A stretch of 64,000 bases of DNA from Clusia tigrina (GCA_920105625.2 OV050032.1:109910542-109974541); one strand, 5' to 3'; positions 49,051 through 62,365 are shown, numbered from the stretch's first letter. A program made the numbers and translations. The notes: generated by a model not told the origin, from the sequence alone.

Positions 49051-51367
49051 TGTAGGACGTACCGTAAAGAAGTTAGGGCGTTTGAAGTTTTATCAGTGTT
49101 TCATTTGGGACTCTAGGGTAGCATAGCTTTGAGCGATAACTTAAATTGACAAGATGCCCGAGTACTTTATTGTTACAAAATTTCAAGGTTTTATGACGCT
49201 CCAGTAAAAAGTTACAAGCATTTGTATGTTGCAAACTTTGATAGGTGTAGGACGTACCGTATAGAAGTTAGAAGCGTTTGAAGTTTCATCAGCGTTTGAT
49301 TTGGGACTCAAGGGTAGCATAGCTTTGAGCGATGGCCTAAATTGACAAGAGGCTCGAGTACTTTATTGTTACAACATTTATATGTTTTATGACGCTCCAG
49401 AAAAAAGTTACAAGCATTTGTATGTTGCAAACTTTGATAGGTGTAGGACGTACCGTATAGAAGTTAGGGGCGTTTGGAGTTTTATCAGTGTTTGATTTGG
49501 GACTCTAGGGTAGCATAGTTTTGAGCGATAGCTTAAATTGACAAGAGGCTCGGGTACTTCATTGTTACAAAATTTCAAGGTTTTATGACGCCCCAGTAAA
49601 AAGTTACAAGCATTTGTCTGTTGCAAACTTTGATAGGTGTAGGACGTACCGTAAAGAAGTTAAGGTCGTTTGAAGTTTTATCAGTGTTTGATTTGGGACT
49701 CTAGGGTAGCATAGCTTTGAGCGATAGCTTAAATTGACAAGAGGCTCGGGTACTTCATTGTTACAAAATTTCAAGGTTTTATGACGCTCCAGTAAAAAGT
49801 TACAAGCATTTGTATGTTGCAAACTTTGATAGGTGAAGGACGTACCGTATAGAAGTTAGGGCCATTTGAGGTTTTATCAGTGTTTGATTTGGGACTCAAG
49901 GGTAGCATAGCTTTGTGCGATGGCTTAAATTGACAAGAGGCTCGAGTACTTTATTGTTACAAAATTTCAAGGTTTTATGACGCTCCTGTAAAAAGTTACA
50001 AGCATTTGAATGTTGCGAACTTTGATAGGTGTAGGACATACCGTATAGCAGTTAGGGCCAAATGAAGTTCTATCAGTGTTTGATTTGGAACTCTAGGGTA
50101 GCATAGCTTTGAGCGATAACTTAAATTGATAAGATGCTCGAGTACTTTATTGTTACAAAATTTCAAGGTTTTATGACGCTCCAGTAAAAAGTTACAAGCA
50201 TTTGTATGTTGCAAACTTTGATAGGTGTAGGACGTACCGTAAAGAAGTTAGGGGCGTTTCTAGTTTTATCAGTGTTTGATTTGGGACTCTAGGGTAGCTT
50301 AGCTTTGAGCGATGGCCTAAATTGACAAGAGGCTCGAGTACTTTATTGTTACAAAATTTCAAGGTTTTATTGCGCTCCAGTAAAAAGGTACAAGCATTTG
50401 TATGTTGCAAACTTTGATAGGTGTAGGACGTACCGTAAAGAAGTTAGGGGCGTTTGAAGTTTTATCAGTGTTTGATTTGAGACTCTAGGATAGCATAGCT
50501 TTGAGCGATGGCTTAAATTGACAAGAGGCTCGAGTACTTTATTGTTACAAAATTTCAAGATTTTATGACGCTCCAGTAAAAAGTTACAAGCATTTGTATG
50601 TTGCAAACTTTGATAGGTGTAGGACGTACCGTATAGAAGTTAGGGGCGTTTGAAGTTTTATCAGTGTTTGATTTGGGCATCAAGGGTAGCATAGCTTTGA
50701 GCGATAACATAAATTGACAAGAGGCTCGGGTACTTCATTGTAACAAAATTTCAAGGTTTTATGACGCTCCAGTAAAAAGTTACAAGCATTTGTATGTTGC
50801 AAACTTTGATAGGTGTAGGACGTACCGTATAGAAGTTAGGGCCATTCGAAGTTTTATCAGTGTTTTATTTGGGACTCAAGGGTAGCATAGCTTTGAGCGA
50901 TAACTTAAATTGACAAGAGGCTCGGGTACTTCATTGTTACAAAATTTCAAGGTTTTATGACGCTCCAGTAAAAAGTTACAAGCATTTGTATGTTGCAAAC
51001 TTTGATAGGTGTTGGACGTACCGTATAGAAGTTAGGGCCATTTGAAGTTTTATCAGTGTTTGATTTGGGACTCAAGGGTAGCATAGCTTTGAGCGATGTC
51101 TTAAATTGACAAGAGGCTCGAGTACTTTATTGTTACAAAATTTCAAGGTTTTATGACGCTCCAGTAAAAAGTTACAAGCATTTGTATGTTGCAAACTTTG
51201 ATAGGTGTAGGACGTACCGTATAGAAGTTAGGGGCGTTTGAAGTTTTATCAGCGTTTGATTTGGGACTCAAGGGTAGAATAGCTTTGAGCGATGGCCTAA
51301 ATTGACAAGAGGCTCGAGTACTTTATTGTTACAAAATTTCTATGTTTTATGACGCTCCAGAGAAAAG
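49051..51367. repeat. 10-mer and 12-mer module, copy 1
   Basis: Starts with a monomer lacking one G (GTTAGGGCG near 49075). It contains TTGTCTGTTGC near 49613, CTCCTGTAAAAAG near 49983, ATAGCAGTTAGGGCCAAATG near 50043 and GACTCTAGGATAGC near 50481. Parts recur at +1960 bp (49408 with 51368) and +2352 bp (49996 with 52348). The two offsets show that two monomers were gained between these markers in the next copy. Confidence 0.78.
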
Positions 51368-53690
51368 TTACAAGCATTTGTATGTTGCAAACTTTGATAG
51401 GTGTAGGACGTACCGTATAGAAGTTAGGGGCGTTTGGAGTTTTATCAGTGTTTGATTTGGGTCTCTAGGGTAGCAAAGTTTTGAGCGATAGCTTAAATTG
51501 ACAAGAGGCTCGGGTACTTCATTGTTACAAAATTTCAAGGTTTTATGACGCTCCAGTAAAAAGTTACAAGCATTTGTCTGTTGCAAACTTTGATAGGTGT
51601 AGGACGTACCGTAAAGAAGTTAGGGTCGTTTGAAGTTTTATCAGTGTTTGATTTGGGACTCTAGGGTAGCATAGCTTTGAGCGATAGCTTAAATTGACAA
51701 GAGGCTCGGGTACTTCATTGTTACAAAATTTCAAGGTTTTATGACGCTCCAGTAAAAAGTTACAAGCATTTGTATGTTGCAAACTATGATAGGTGAAGGA
51801 CGTACCGTATAGAAGTTAGGGCCATTTGAGGTTTTATCAGTGTTTGATTTGGGACTCTAGGGTAGCATAGCTTTGAGCGATAACTTAAATTGATAAGATG
51901 CTCGAGTACTTTATTGTTACAAAATTTCAAGGTTTTATGACGCTCCAGTAAAAAGTTACAAGCATTTGAATGTTGCGAACTTTGATAGGTGTAGGGCGTA
52001 CCGTAAAGAAGTTAGGGGCGTTTGAAGTTTTATCAGTGTTTGATTTGGGACTCTAGGGTAGCATAGCTTTGAGCGATAACTTAAATTGACAAGATGCCCG
52101 AGTACTTTATTGTTACAAAATTTCAAGGTTTTATGACGCTCCAGTAAAAAGTTACAAGCATTTGTATGTTGCAAACTTTGATAGGTGAAGGACGTACCGT
52201 ATAGAAGTTAGGGCCATTTGAGGTTTTATCAGTGTTTGATTTGGGACTCAAGGGTAGCATAGCTTTGTGCGATGGCTTAAATTGACAAGAGGCTCGAGTA
52301 CTTTATTGTTACAAAATTTCAAGGTTTTATGACGCTCCTGTAAAAAGTTACAAGCATTTGAATGTTGCGAACTTTGATAGTTGTAGGACATACCGTATAG
52401 CAGTTAGGGCCAAATGAAGTTCTATCAGTGTTTGATTTGGAACTCTAGGGTAGCATAGCTTTAAGCGATAACTTAAATTGATAAGATGCTCGAGTACTTT
52501 ATTGTTACAAAATTTCAAGGTTTTATGACGCTCCAGTAAAAAGTTACAAGCATTTGTATGTTGCAAACTTTGATAGGTGTAGGACGTACCGTAAAGAAGT
52601 TAGGGGCGTTTGAAGTTTTATCAGTGTTTGATTTGGGACTCTAGGGTAGCTTAGCTTTGAGCGATGGCCTAAATTGACAAGAGGCTCGAGTACTTTATTG
52701 TTACAAAAAGGTACAAGCATTTGTATGTTGCAAACTTTGATAGGTGTAGGACGTACCGTAAAGAAGTTAGGGGCGTTTGAAGTTTTATCAGTGTTTGATT
52801 TGAGACTCTAGGATAGCATAGCTTTGAGCGATGGCTTAAATTGACAAGAGGCTCGAGTACTTTATTGTTACAAAATTTCAAGGTTTTATGACGCTCCAGT
52901 AAAAAGTTACAAGCATTTGTATGTTGCAATCTTTGATAGGTGTAGGACGTACCGTATAGAAGTTAGGGGCGTTTGAAGTTTTATCAGTGTTTGATCTGGG
53001 CATCAAGGGTAGCATAGCTTTGAGCGATAACATAAATTGACAAGAGGCTCGGGTACTTCATTGTAACAAAATTTCAAGGTTTTATGACGCTCCAGTAAAA
53101 AGTTACAAGCATTTGTATGTTGCAAACTTTGATAGGTGTAGGACGTACCGTATAGAAGTTAGGGCCATTTGAAGTTTTATCAGTGTTTTATTTGGGACTC
53201 AAGGGTAGCATAGCTTTGAGCGATAAGTTGAATTGACAAGAGGCTCGGGTACTTCATTGTTACAAAATTTCAAGGTTTTATGACGCTCCAGCAAAAAGTT
53301 ACAAGCATTTGTATGTTGCAAACTTTGATAGGTGTTGGACGTACCGTATAGAAGTTAGGGCCATTTGAAGTTTTATCAGTGTTTGATTTGGGACTCAAGG
53401 GTAGCATAGCTTTGAGCGATGTCTTAAATTGACAAGAGGCTCGAGTACTTTATTGTTACAAAATTTCAAGGTTTTATGACGCTCCAGTAAAAAGTTACAA
53501 GCATTTGTATGTTGCAAACTTTGATAGGTGTAGGACGTACCGTATAGAAGTTAGGGGCGTTTGAAGTTTTATCAGCGTTTGATTTGGGACTCAAGGGTAG
53601 AATTGCTTTGAGCGATGGCCTAAATTGACAAGAGGCTCGAGTACTTTATTGTTACAAAATTTCTATGTTTTATGACGCTCCAGAAAAAAG
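51368..53690. repeat. Module copy 2, with a 29-bp deletion
   Basis: Repeats copy 1 with a two-monomer gain. It carries GGGTCTCTAGGGTAGCAAAG near 51469, AACTATGATAGG near 51783 and the 29-bp loss near 52705. The following copy starts 2323 bp later, exactly 12 monomers minus 29 bp. The GAATAG change in GGGTAGAATAGC near 51274 recurs as GAATTGC near 53600. Confidence 0.8.
52514..52876. repeat. Fused monomer pair, 363 bp (29-bp deletion)
   Basis: At 52704-52709 the sequence passes from TTGTTACAAA directly to AAGGTACAAG, losing the 29 bases that normally span the monomer boundary. Both ends of the lost stretch lie in A-rich sequence (ACAAA and GTAAA), so short A-tract homology may have guided the event. 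I saw no second copy of this junction. Confidence 0.88.
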
Positions 53691-54640
53691 TTACAAGCAT
53701 TTGTATGTTGCAAACTTTGATAGGTGTAGGACGTACCGTATAGAAGTTAGGGGCGTTTGGAGTTTTATCAGTGTTTGATTTGGGTCTCTAGGGTAGCAAA
53801 GTTTTGAGCGATAGCTTAAATTGACAAGAGGCTCGGGTACTTCATTGTTACAAAATTTCAAGGTTTTATGACGCTCCAGTAAAAAGTTACAAGCATTTGT
53901 CTGTTGCAAACTTTGATAGGTGTAGGACGTACCGTAAAGAAGTTAGGGTCGTTTGAAGTTTTATCAGTGTTTGATTTGGGACTCTAGGGTAGCATAGCTT
54001 TGAGCGATAGCTTAAATTGACAAGAGGCTCGGGTACTTCATTGTTACAAAATTTCAAGGTTTTATGACGCTCCAGTAAAAAGTTACAAGCATTTGTATGT
54101 TGCAAACTATGATAGGTGAAGGACGTACCGTATAGAAGTTAGGGCCATTTGAGGTTTTATCAGTGTTTGATTTGGGACTCTAGGGTAGCATAGCTTTGAG
54201 CGATAACTTAAATTGATAAGATGCTCGAGTACTTTATTGTTACAAAATTTCAAGGTTTTATGACGCTCCAGTAAAAAGTTACAAGCATTTGAATGTTGCG
54301 AACTTTGATAGGTGTAGGACGTACCGTAAAGAAGTTAGGGGCGTTTGAAGTTTTATCAGTGTTTGATTTGGGACTCTAGGGTAGCATAGCTTTGAGCGAT
54401 AACTTAAATTGACAAGATGCCCGAGTACTTTATTGTTACAAAATTTCAAGGTTTTATGACGCTCCAGTAAAAAGTTACAAGCATTTGTATGTTGCAAACT
54501 TTGATAGGTGTAGGACGTACCGTATAGAAGTTAGGGGCGTTTGAAGTTTTATCAGCGTTTGATTTGGGACTCAAGGGTAGCATAGCTTTGAGCGATGGCC
54601 TAAATTGACAAGAGGCTCGAGTACTTTATTGTTACAAAAT
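53691..54640. repeat. Module copy 3, leading into the deleted-monomer region
   Basis: Continues module copy 2 (offset 2323) with GGGTCTCTAGGGTAGCAAAG near 53792 and AACTATGATAGG near 54106. From about 53949 it is also the left member of the 7725-bp-offset repeat. It ends at the first 152-bp monomer. Confidence 0.78.
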
Positions 54641-54792
54641 TTATATGTTTTATGACGCTTTGATAGGTGTAGGACGTACCGTATAGAAGTTAGGGGCGTT
54701 TGAAGTTTTATCAGTGTTTGATTTGGGACTCGCATAGCTTTGAGCGATAACTTAAATTGACAAGATGCTCGAGTACTTTATTGTTACGAAAT
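54641..54792. repeat. 152-bp monomer (37-bp plus 7-bp deletions), copy 1
   Basis: GACGCT runs directly into TTGATAGG (37 bases lost, with a CT at both break points), and GGGACTC runs into GCATAGC (7 bases lost). The remaining unit is exactly 152 bp. The deletion removes the short dyad at monomer positions 32-45. At 152 bp it is close to the length of DNA wrapped on one nucleosome, leaving almost no linker; whether that matters is unknown. Confidence 0.93.
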
Positions 54793-55184
54793 TTCAAGGT
54801 TTTATGACGCTCCAGCAAAAAGTTACAAGCATTTGTATGTTGCAAACTTTGATAGGTGTAGGACGTACCGTATAGAAGTTAGGGGCGTTTGGAGTTTTAT
54901 CAGTGTTTGATTTGGGACTCTAGGGTAGCTTAGTTTTGAGCGATAGCTTAAATTGACAAGAGGCTCATGTACTTTATTGTTACAAAATTTCAAGGTTTTA
55001 TGACGCTCCAGTAAAAAGATACAAGCGTTTGTATGTTGCAAACTTTGATAGGTGTAGGACGTACCGTAAAGAAGTTAGGGGCGTTGGAAGTTTTATCAAA
55101 GTTTGATTTGGGACTCTAGGGTAGCATAGCTTTGAGCGATGGCCTAAATTGACAAGAGGCTCGAGTACTTTATTGTTACAAAAT

Positions 55185-55336
55185 TTATATGTTTTATGAC
55201 GCTTTGATAGGTGTAGGACGTACCGTATAGAAGTTAGGGGCGTTTGAAGTTTTATCAGTGTTTGATTTGGGACTCGCATAGCTTTGAGCGATAACTTAAA
55301 TTGACAAGATGCTCGAGTACTTTATTGTTACGAAAT
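55185..55336. repeat. 152-bp monomer, copy 2
   Basis: Carries the identical double deletion, 544 bp (152 + 196 + 196) after copy 1. The next monomer in both cases starts after ATTGTTACGAAAT and has CCAGCAAAAAG. A three-unit module was therefore duplicated before the larger 7725-bp event copied the pair. Confidence 0.93.
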
Positions 55337-56121
55337 TTCAAGGTTTTATGACGCTCCAGCAAAAAGTTACAAGCATTTGTATGTTGCAAACTTTGATAGA
55401 TGTAGGACGTACCGTAAAGAAGTTAGGGGCGTTTGAAGTTTTATCAGTGTTTGATTTGGGACTCAAGGGTAGCATAGCTTTGAGCGATGGCCTAAATTGA
55501 CAAGAGGCTCGAGTACTTTATTGTTACAAAATTTCAAGGTTTTATGACGCTCCAGTAAAAAGGTACAAGCATTTGTATGTTGCAAACTTTGATAGGTGTA
55601 GGACGTACCGTAAAGAAGTTAGGGGCGTTTGAAGTTTTATCAGTGTTTGATTTGGGACTCTAGGGTATCATAGCTTTGAGCGGTGGCTTAAATTGACAAG
55701 AGGCTCGAGTACTTTATTGTTACAAAATTTCAAGGTTTTTTGAACGCTCCAGTAAAAATTTACAAGCATTTGTATGTTGCAAACTTTAATAGGTGTAGGA
55801 CGAACCGTATATAAGTTAGGGGCGTTTGAAGTTTTATCAGTGTTTGATTTGGGCCTCAAGGGTAGCATAGCTTTGAGCGATAACTTAAATTGACAAGAGG
55901 CTCGGGTACTTCATTGTTACAAAATTTCAAGGTTTTATGACGCTCCAGTAAAAAGTTACAAGCATTTGTATGTTGCAAACTTTGATAGGTGTAGGACGTA
56001 CCGTATAGAAGTTCGGGCCATTTGAAGTTTTATCAGTGTTTGATTTGGGACTCAAGGGTAGCATAGTTTTGAGCGATGGCTTAAATTGACAAGAGGCTCG
56101 AGTACTTTATTGTTACAAAAT

Positions 56122-56489
56122 TTCAAGGTTTTATGACGCTCCAGTAAAAAGCTACAAGCATTTGTATGTTGCCAACTTTGATAGGTGTAGGCCGTACCGT
56201 AAAGAAGTTAGGGGCGTTTGAAGTTTTATCAGTGTTTGATTTGGGACTCTAGGGTAGCATAGCTTTGAGCGATAGCTTAAATTGACAAGAGGTTTCAAGG
56301 TTTTATGACGCTCCAGTAAAAAGTTACAAGCATTTGTATGTTGCAAACTTTGATAGGTGTAGGACGTACCGTATAGAAGTTAGGGGCGTTTGAAGTTTTA
56401 TCAGTGTTTGATTTGGGCCTCAAGGTTGGCATAGCTTTGAGCGATAACTTAAATTGACAAGAGGCTCGGGTACTTCATTGTTACAAAAT
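56122..56489. repeat. Fused monomer pair, 368 bp (24-bp deletion)
   Basis: At 56292/56293 GACAAGAGG runs directly into TTTCAAGG, losing 24 bases before the monomer boundary. The antisense open frame is shortened accordingly. The matching part of D2 lies beyond 64000, so it cannot be seen whether that copy has the deletion. Confidence 0.88.
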
Positions 56490-59400
56490 TTCAAGGTTTT
56501 ATGACGCTCCAGTAAAAAGTTACAAGCATTTGTATGTTGCAAACTTTGATAGGGGTAGGACGTACCGTATAGAAGTTAGGGCCATTTGAAGTTTTATCAG
56601 TGTTGGATTTGGGACTCAAGGGTAGCATAGTTTTGAGCGATGGCTTAAATTCACAAGAGGCTCGAGTACTTTATTGTTACAAAATTTCAAGGTTTTATGA
56701 CGCTCCAGTAAAAAGTTACAAGCATTTGTATGTTGCAAACTTTGATAGGTGTAGGACGTACCGTATAGAAGTTAGGGGCGTTTGAAGTTTTATCAGTGTT
56801 TGATTTGGGACTCTAGGGTAGCATAGCTTTGAGCGATGGTTTAATTTACAAGAGGCTCGGGTACTTTATTGTTACAAAATTTCAAGGTTTTATGACGCTC
56901 CAGTAAAAAGTTACAAGCATTTGTATGTTGCAAACTTTGATAGGTGTAGGACGTACCGTAAAGAAGTTAGGGGCGTTTGAAGTTTTATCAGTGTTTGATT
57001 TGGGACTCAAGGGTAGCATAGCTTTGAGCGATGGCCTAAATTGACAAGAGGCTCGAGTACTTTATTGTTACAAAATTTCAAGGTTTTATGACGCTTCAGT
57101 AAAAAGGTACAAGCATTTGTATGTTGCAAACTTTGATAGGTGTAGGACGTACCGTAAAGAAGTTAGGGGCGTTTGAAGTTTTATCAGTGTTTGATTTGGG
57201 ACTCTAGGGTAGCATTGCTTTGAGCGATGGCTTAAATTGACAAGAGGCTCGAGTACTTTATTGTTACAAAATTTCAAGGTTTTATGACGCTCCAGTAAAA
57301 AGCTACAATTATTTGTATGTTGCAAACTTTGATAGGTGTAGGACGTACCGTATAGAAGTTAGGGGCTTTTGAAGTTTTATCAGTGTTTGATTTGGGACTC
57401 AAGGGTAGCATAGTTTTGAGCGATGGCTTAAATTGACAAGAGGCTCGAGTACTTTATTGTTACAAAATTTCAAGGTTTTATGACGCTCCAGTAAAAAGTT
57501 ACAATCATTTGTATGTTGCAAACTTTGATAGGTGTAGGACGTACCGTAAAGAAGTTAGGGGCTTTTGAAGTTTTATCAGTGTTTGATTTGGGACTCTAGG
57601 GTAGCATAGCTTTGAGCGATGGCTTAAATTGACAAGAGGCTCGAGTACTTTATAGTTACAAAATTTCAAGGTTTTATGACGCTCCAGTAAAAAGTTACAA
57701 GCATTTGTATGTTGCAAACTTTGATAGGTGTAGGACGTACCGTATAGAAGTTAGGGGCGTTTGAAGTTTTATCAGTGTTTGATTTGGGCCTCAAAGGTAG
57801 CATAGCTTTGAGCGATAACTTAAATTGACAAGAGGCTCGGGTACTTCATTGTTACAAAATTTCAAGGTTTTATGACGCTCCAGTAAAAAGGTACAAGCAT
57901 TTGTATGTTGCAAGCTTTGATAGGTGTAGGACGTACCGTATAGAAGTTAGGGCCATTTGAAGTTTTATCAGTGTTTGATTTGGGACTCAAGGGTAGCATA
58001 GCTTTGAGCGATGGCTTAAATTGACAAGAGGCTCGGGTACTTCATTGTTACAAAATTTCAGGGTTTTATGACGCTCCAGTAAAAAGTTATAAGCATTTGT
58101 ATGTTGCCAACTTTGATAGTGTAGGACGTACCGTAAAGAAGTTAGGGGCGTTTGAAGTTTTACAGTGTTTGCTTTGGGACTCTAGGGTAGCATAGCTTTG
58201 AGCGATAGCTTAAATTGACAAGAGGCTCGGTTACTTCATTGTTACAAGATTTCAAGGTTTTATGACGCTCCAGTAAAAAGTTACAAGCATTTGTATGTTG
58301 CAAATTTTGATAGGTGTAGGACGTACCGTATAGAAGTTAGGGCCATTTGAAGTTTTATCAGTGTTTGATTTGGGACTCTAGGGTAGCATAGCTTTGAGCG
58401 ATAGCTTAAATTGACAAGAGGCTCGAGTACTTTATTGTTACAAAACTTCAAGGTTTTATGACGCTCCAGTAAAAAGTTACAAGCATTTGAATGTTGCAAA
58501 CTTTGATAGGTGTAGGGCGTACCGTATAGAAGTTAGGGGCGTTTGAAGTTTTATCAGTGTTTGATATGGGACTCTAGGGTAGCATAGCTTTGAGCGATGG
58601 CTTAAATTGACAAGAGGCTCGAGTACTTTATTGTTACAAAATTTCAAGGTTTTATGACGCTCCAGTAAAAAGTTACAAGCATTTGTATGTTGCAAACTTT
58701 GATAGGTGTAGGACGTACCGTATAGAAGTTAGGGGCGTTTGAAGTTTTATCAGTGTTTGATTTGGGACTCAAGGGTAGCATAGTTTTGAGCGATGGCTTA
58801 AATTGACAAGAGGCTCGAGTACTTTACTGTTACAAAATTTCAAGGTTTTATGACGCTCCAGTAAAAAGTTACAATCATTTGTATGTTGCAAACTTTGATA
58901 GGTGTAGGACGTACCGTAAAGAAGTTAGGGGCTTTTGAAGTTTTATCAGTGTTTGATTTGGGACTCTAGGGTAGCATAGCTTTGAGCGATGGCTTAAATT
59001 GACAAAAGGCTCGAGTACTTTATAGTTACAAAATTTCAAGGTTTTATGACGCTGCAGTAAAAAGTTACAAGCATTTGTATGTTGCAAACTTTGATAGGTG
59101 TAGGACGTACCGTATAGAAGTTAGGGGCGTTTGAAGTTTTATCAGTGTTTGATTTGGGCCTCAAGGGTAGCATAGCTTTGAGCGATAACTTAAATTGACA
59201 AGAGGCTCGGGCACTTCATTGTTACAAAATTTCAAGGTTTTATGACGCTCCAGTAAAAAGGTACAAGCATTTGTATGTTGCAAACTTTGATAGGTGTAGG
59301 ACGTACCGTATAGAAGTTAGGGCCATTTGAAGTTTTATCAGTGTTTGATTTGGGACTCAAGGGTAGCATAGTTTTGAGCGATGGCTTAAATTGACAAGAG

Positions 59401-61200
59401 GCTCGGGTACTTCATTGTTACAAAATTTCAGGGTTTTATGACGCTCCAGTAAAAAGTTATAAGCATTTGTATGTTGCCAACTTTGATAGTGTAGGACGTA
59501 CCGTAAAGAAGTTAGGGACATTTGAAGTTTTATCAGTGTTTGATTTGGGACTCTAGGGTAGCATAGCTTTGAGCGATGGCTTAAATTGACAAAAGGCTCG
59601 AGTACTTTATAGTTACAAAATTTCAAGGTTTTATGACGCTCCAGTAAAAAGTTACAAGCATTTGTATGTTGCAAACTTTGATAGGTGTAGGACGTACCGT
59701 ATAGAAGTTAGGGGCGTTTGAAGTTTTATCAGTGTTTGATTTGGGCCTCAAGGGTAGCATAGCTTTGAGCGATAACTTAAATTGACAAGAGGCTCGGGTA
59801 CTTCATTGTTACAAAATTTCAAGGTTTTATGACGCTCCAGTAAAAAGGTACAAGCATTTGTATGTTGCAAACTTTGATAGGTGTAGGACGTACCGTATAG
59901 AAGTTAGGGCCATTTGAAGTTTTATCAGTGTTTGATTTGGGACTCAAGGGTAGCATAGTTTTGAGCGATGGCTTAAATTGACAAGAGGCTCGGGTACTTC
60001 ATTGTTACAAAATTTCAGGGTTTTATGACGCTCCAATAAAAAGTTATAAGCATTTGTATGTTGCCAACTTTGATAGTGTAGGACGTACCGTAAAGAAGTT
60101 AGGGACATTTGAAGTTTTATCAGTGTTTGATTTGGGAGACTCTAGGGTAGCATAGCTTTGAGCGATAGCTTAAATTGAGAAGAGGCTCGGTTACTTCATT
60201 GTTACAAGATTTCAAGGTTTTATGACGCTCCAGTAAAAAGTTACAAGCATTTGTATGTTGCAAATTTTGATAGGTGTAGGACGTACCGTATAGAAGTTAG
60301 GGCCATTTGAAGTTTTATCAGTGTTTGATTTGGGACTCTAGGGTAGCATAGCTTTGAGCGATAGCTTAAATTGACAAGAGGCTCGAGTACTTTATTGTTA
60401 CAAAACTTCAAGGTTTTATGACGCTCCAGTAAAAAGTTACAAGCATTTGAATGTTGCAAACTTTGATAGGTGTAGGGCGTACCGTATAGAAGTTAGGGGC
60501 GTTTGAAGTTTTATCAGTGTTTGATTTGGGACTCTAGGGTAGCATACCTTTGAGCTATAATTTAAATTGACAAGAGGCTCGGATACTTTATTGTTACAAA
60601 ATTTCAAGGTTTTATGACGCTCCAGTAAAAAGTTACAAGCATTTGTATGTTGCAAACTTTGATAGGTGTAGGACGTACCGTATAGAAGTTAGGGCCATTT
60701 GAAGTTTTATCAGTGTTTGATTTGGGACTCTAGGGTAGCATATGTTGAGCGATAGCTTAAATTGACAAGAGGCTCGGGTACTTCATTGTTACAAAATTTC
60801 AAGGTTTTATGACGCTCCAGTAAAAAGTTACAAGCATTTGTATGTTGCAAACTTTGATAGGTGTAGGACGTACCGTATACAAGTTAGGGGCGTTTGAAGT
60901 TTTATCAGTGTTTCATTTGGGACTCTAGGGTAGCATAGTTTTGAGCGATAGCTTAAATTGACAAGAGGCTCGGGTACTTCATTGTTACAAAATTTCAAGG
61001 TTTTATGACGCTCCAGTAAAAAGTTACAAGCATTTGTCTGTTGCAAACTTTGATAGGTGTAGGACGTACCGTAAAGAAGTTAGGGCGTTTGAAGTTTTAT
61101 CAGTGTTTTATTTGGGACTCTAGGGTAGCATAGCTTTGAGCGATGGCCTAAATTGACAAGAGGCTCGAGTACTTTATTGTTACAAAATTTCAAGGTTTTA
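56490..61200. repeat. Diverse, indel-rich array segment with 7-mer and 10-mer copies
   Basis: Short offsets are visible: 1370 bp (57505 with 58875; 7 monomers minus 2), 587 bp (TTTCAGGG at 59428 and 60015) and 1960 bp (58281 with 60241). Small indels are frequent: one base lost near 56845, 58117, 58155, 59490, 60078, 60754 and 61083, and two gained near 60137 (GGGAGACTC). GGGCCTCAAG replaces GACTCAAG in several units. No gene or insertion is seen. Confidence 0.82.
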
Positions 61201-61673
61201 TGACGCTTCAGTAAAAAGGTACAAGCATTTGTATGTTGCAAACTTTGATAGGTGTAGGACGTACCGTAAAGAAGTTAGGGGCGTTTGAAGTTTTATCAGT
61301 GTTTGATTTGGGACTCTAGGGTATCATAGCTTTGAGCGGTGGCTTAAATTGACAAGAGGCTCGAGTACTTTATTGTTACAAAATTTCAAGGTTTTATGAC
61401 GCTTCAGTAAAAAGGTACAAGCATTTGTATGTTGCAAACTTTGATAGGTGTAGGACGTACCGTAAAGAAGTTAGGGGCGTTTGAAGTTTTATCAGTGTTT
61501 GATTTGGGACTCTAGGGTATCATAGCTTTGAGCGGTGGCTTAAATTGACAAGAGGCTCGAGTACTTTATTGTTACAAAATTTCAAGGTGTTTTGAACGCT
61601 CCAGTAAAAATTTACAAGCATTTGTATGTTGCAAACTTTAATAGGTGTAGGACGAACCGTATATAAGTTAGGG
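61201..61673. repeat. Tandem doublet of the GTATCATAG monomer and register junction
   Basis: The monomer with CTTCAGTAAAAAGG, GGGTATCATAG and GAGCGGTGG occurs twice in a row (marks at 61321 and 61517, 196 bp apart). It is followed by a GTGTTTTGAACGCTCC / TTTAATAGG / GACGAACCG monomer resembling the one near 55735. At about 61674 the match switches from the 55.6-55.8 kb sequence to the 53.95 kb sequence. This is a visible breakpoint between two registers. Confidence 0.8.
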
Positions 61674-62365
61674 GCGTTTGAAGTTTTATCAGTGTTTGAT
61701 TTGGGACTCTAGGGTAGCATAGCTTTGAGCGATAGCTTAAATTGACAAGAGGCTCGGGTACTTCATTGTTACAAAATTTCAAGGTTTTATGACGCTCCAG
61801 TAAAAAGTTACAAGCATTTGTATGTTGCAAACTATGATAGGTGAAGGACGTACCGTATAGAAGTTAGGGCCATTTGAGGTTTTATCAGTGTTTGATTTGG
61901 AACTCTAGGGTAGCATAGCTTTGAGCGATAACTTAAATTGATAAGATGCTCGAGTACTTTATTGTTACAAAATTTCAAGGTTTTATGACGCTCCAGTAAA
62001 AAGTTACAAGCATTTGAATGTTGCGAACTTTGATAGGTGTAGGACGTACCGTAAAGAAGTTAGGGGCGTTTGAAGTTTTATCAGTGTTTGATTTGGGACT
62101 CTAGGGTAGCATAGCTTTGAGCGATAACTTAAATTGACAAGATGCCCGAGTACTTTATTGTTAAAAAATTTCAAGGTTTTATGACGCTCCAGTAAAAAGT
62201 TACAAGCATTTGTATGTTGCAAACTTTGATAGGTGTAGGACGTACCGTATAGAAGTTAGGGGCGTTTGAAGTTTTATCAGCGTTTGATTTGGGACTCAAG
62301 GGTAGCATAGCTTTGAGCGATGGCCTAAATTGACAAGAGGCTCGAGTACTTTATTGTTACAAAAT

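Larger units (their letters stand above)
53949..56275. repeat. Segmental copy D1 (matches 61674-64000, offset 7725)
   Basis: About 2.33 kb recurs at 61674 and beyond without any indel difference, including both 152-bp monomers, the GGGTATCATAG/GAGCGGTGG monomer near 55665, and the TTTTTTGAACGCTCC / ACTTTAATAGG / GGACGAACCG monomer near 55735-55810. I noted about seven substitutions between the copies. The shared, unusual deletions make common descent certain. The true length may be greater because D2 runs to the end of the window. Confidence 0.92.
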
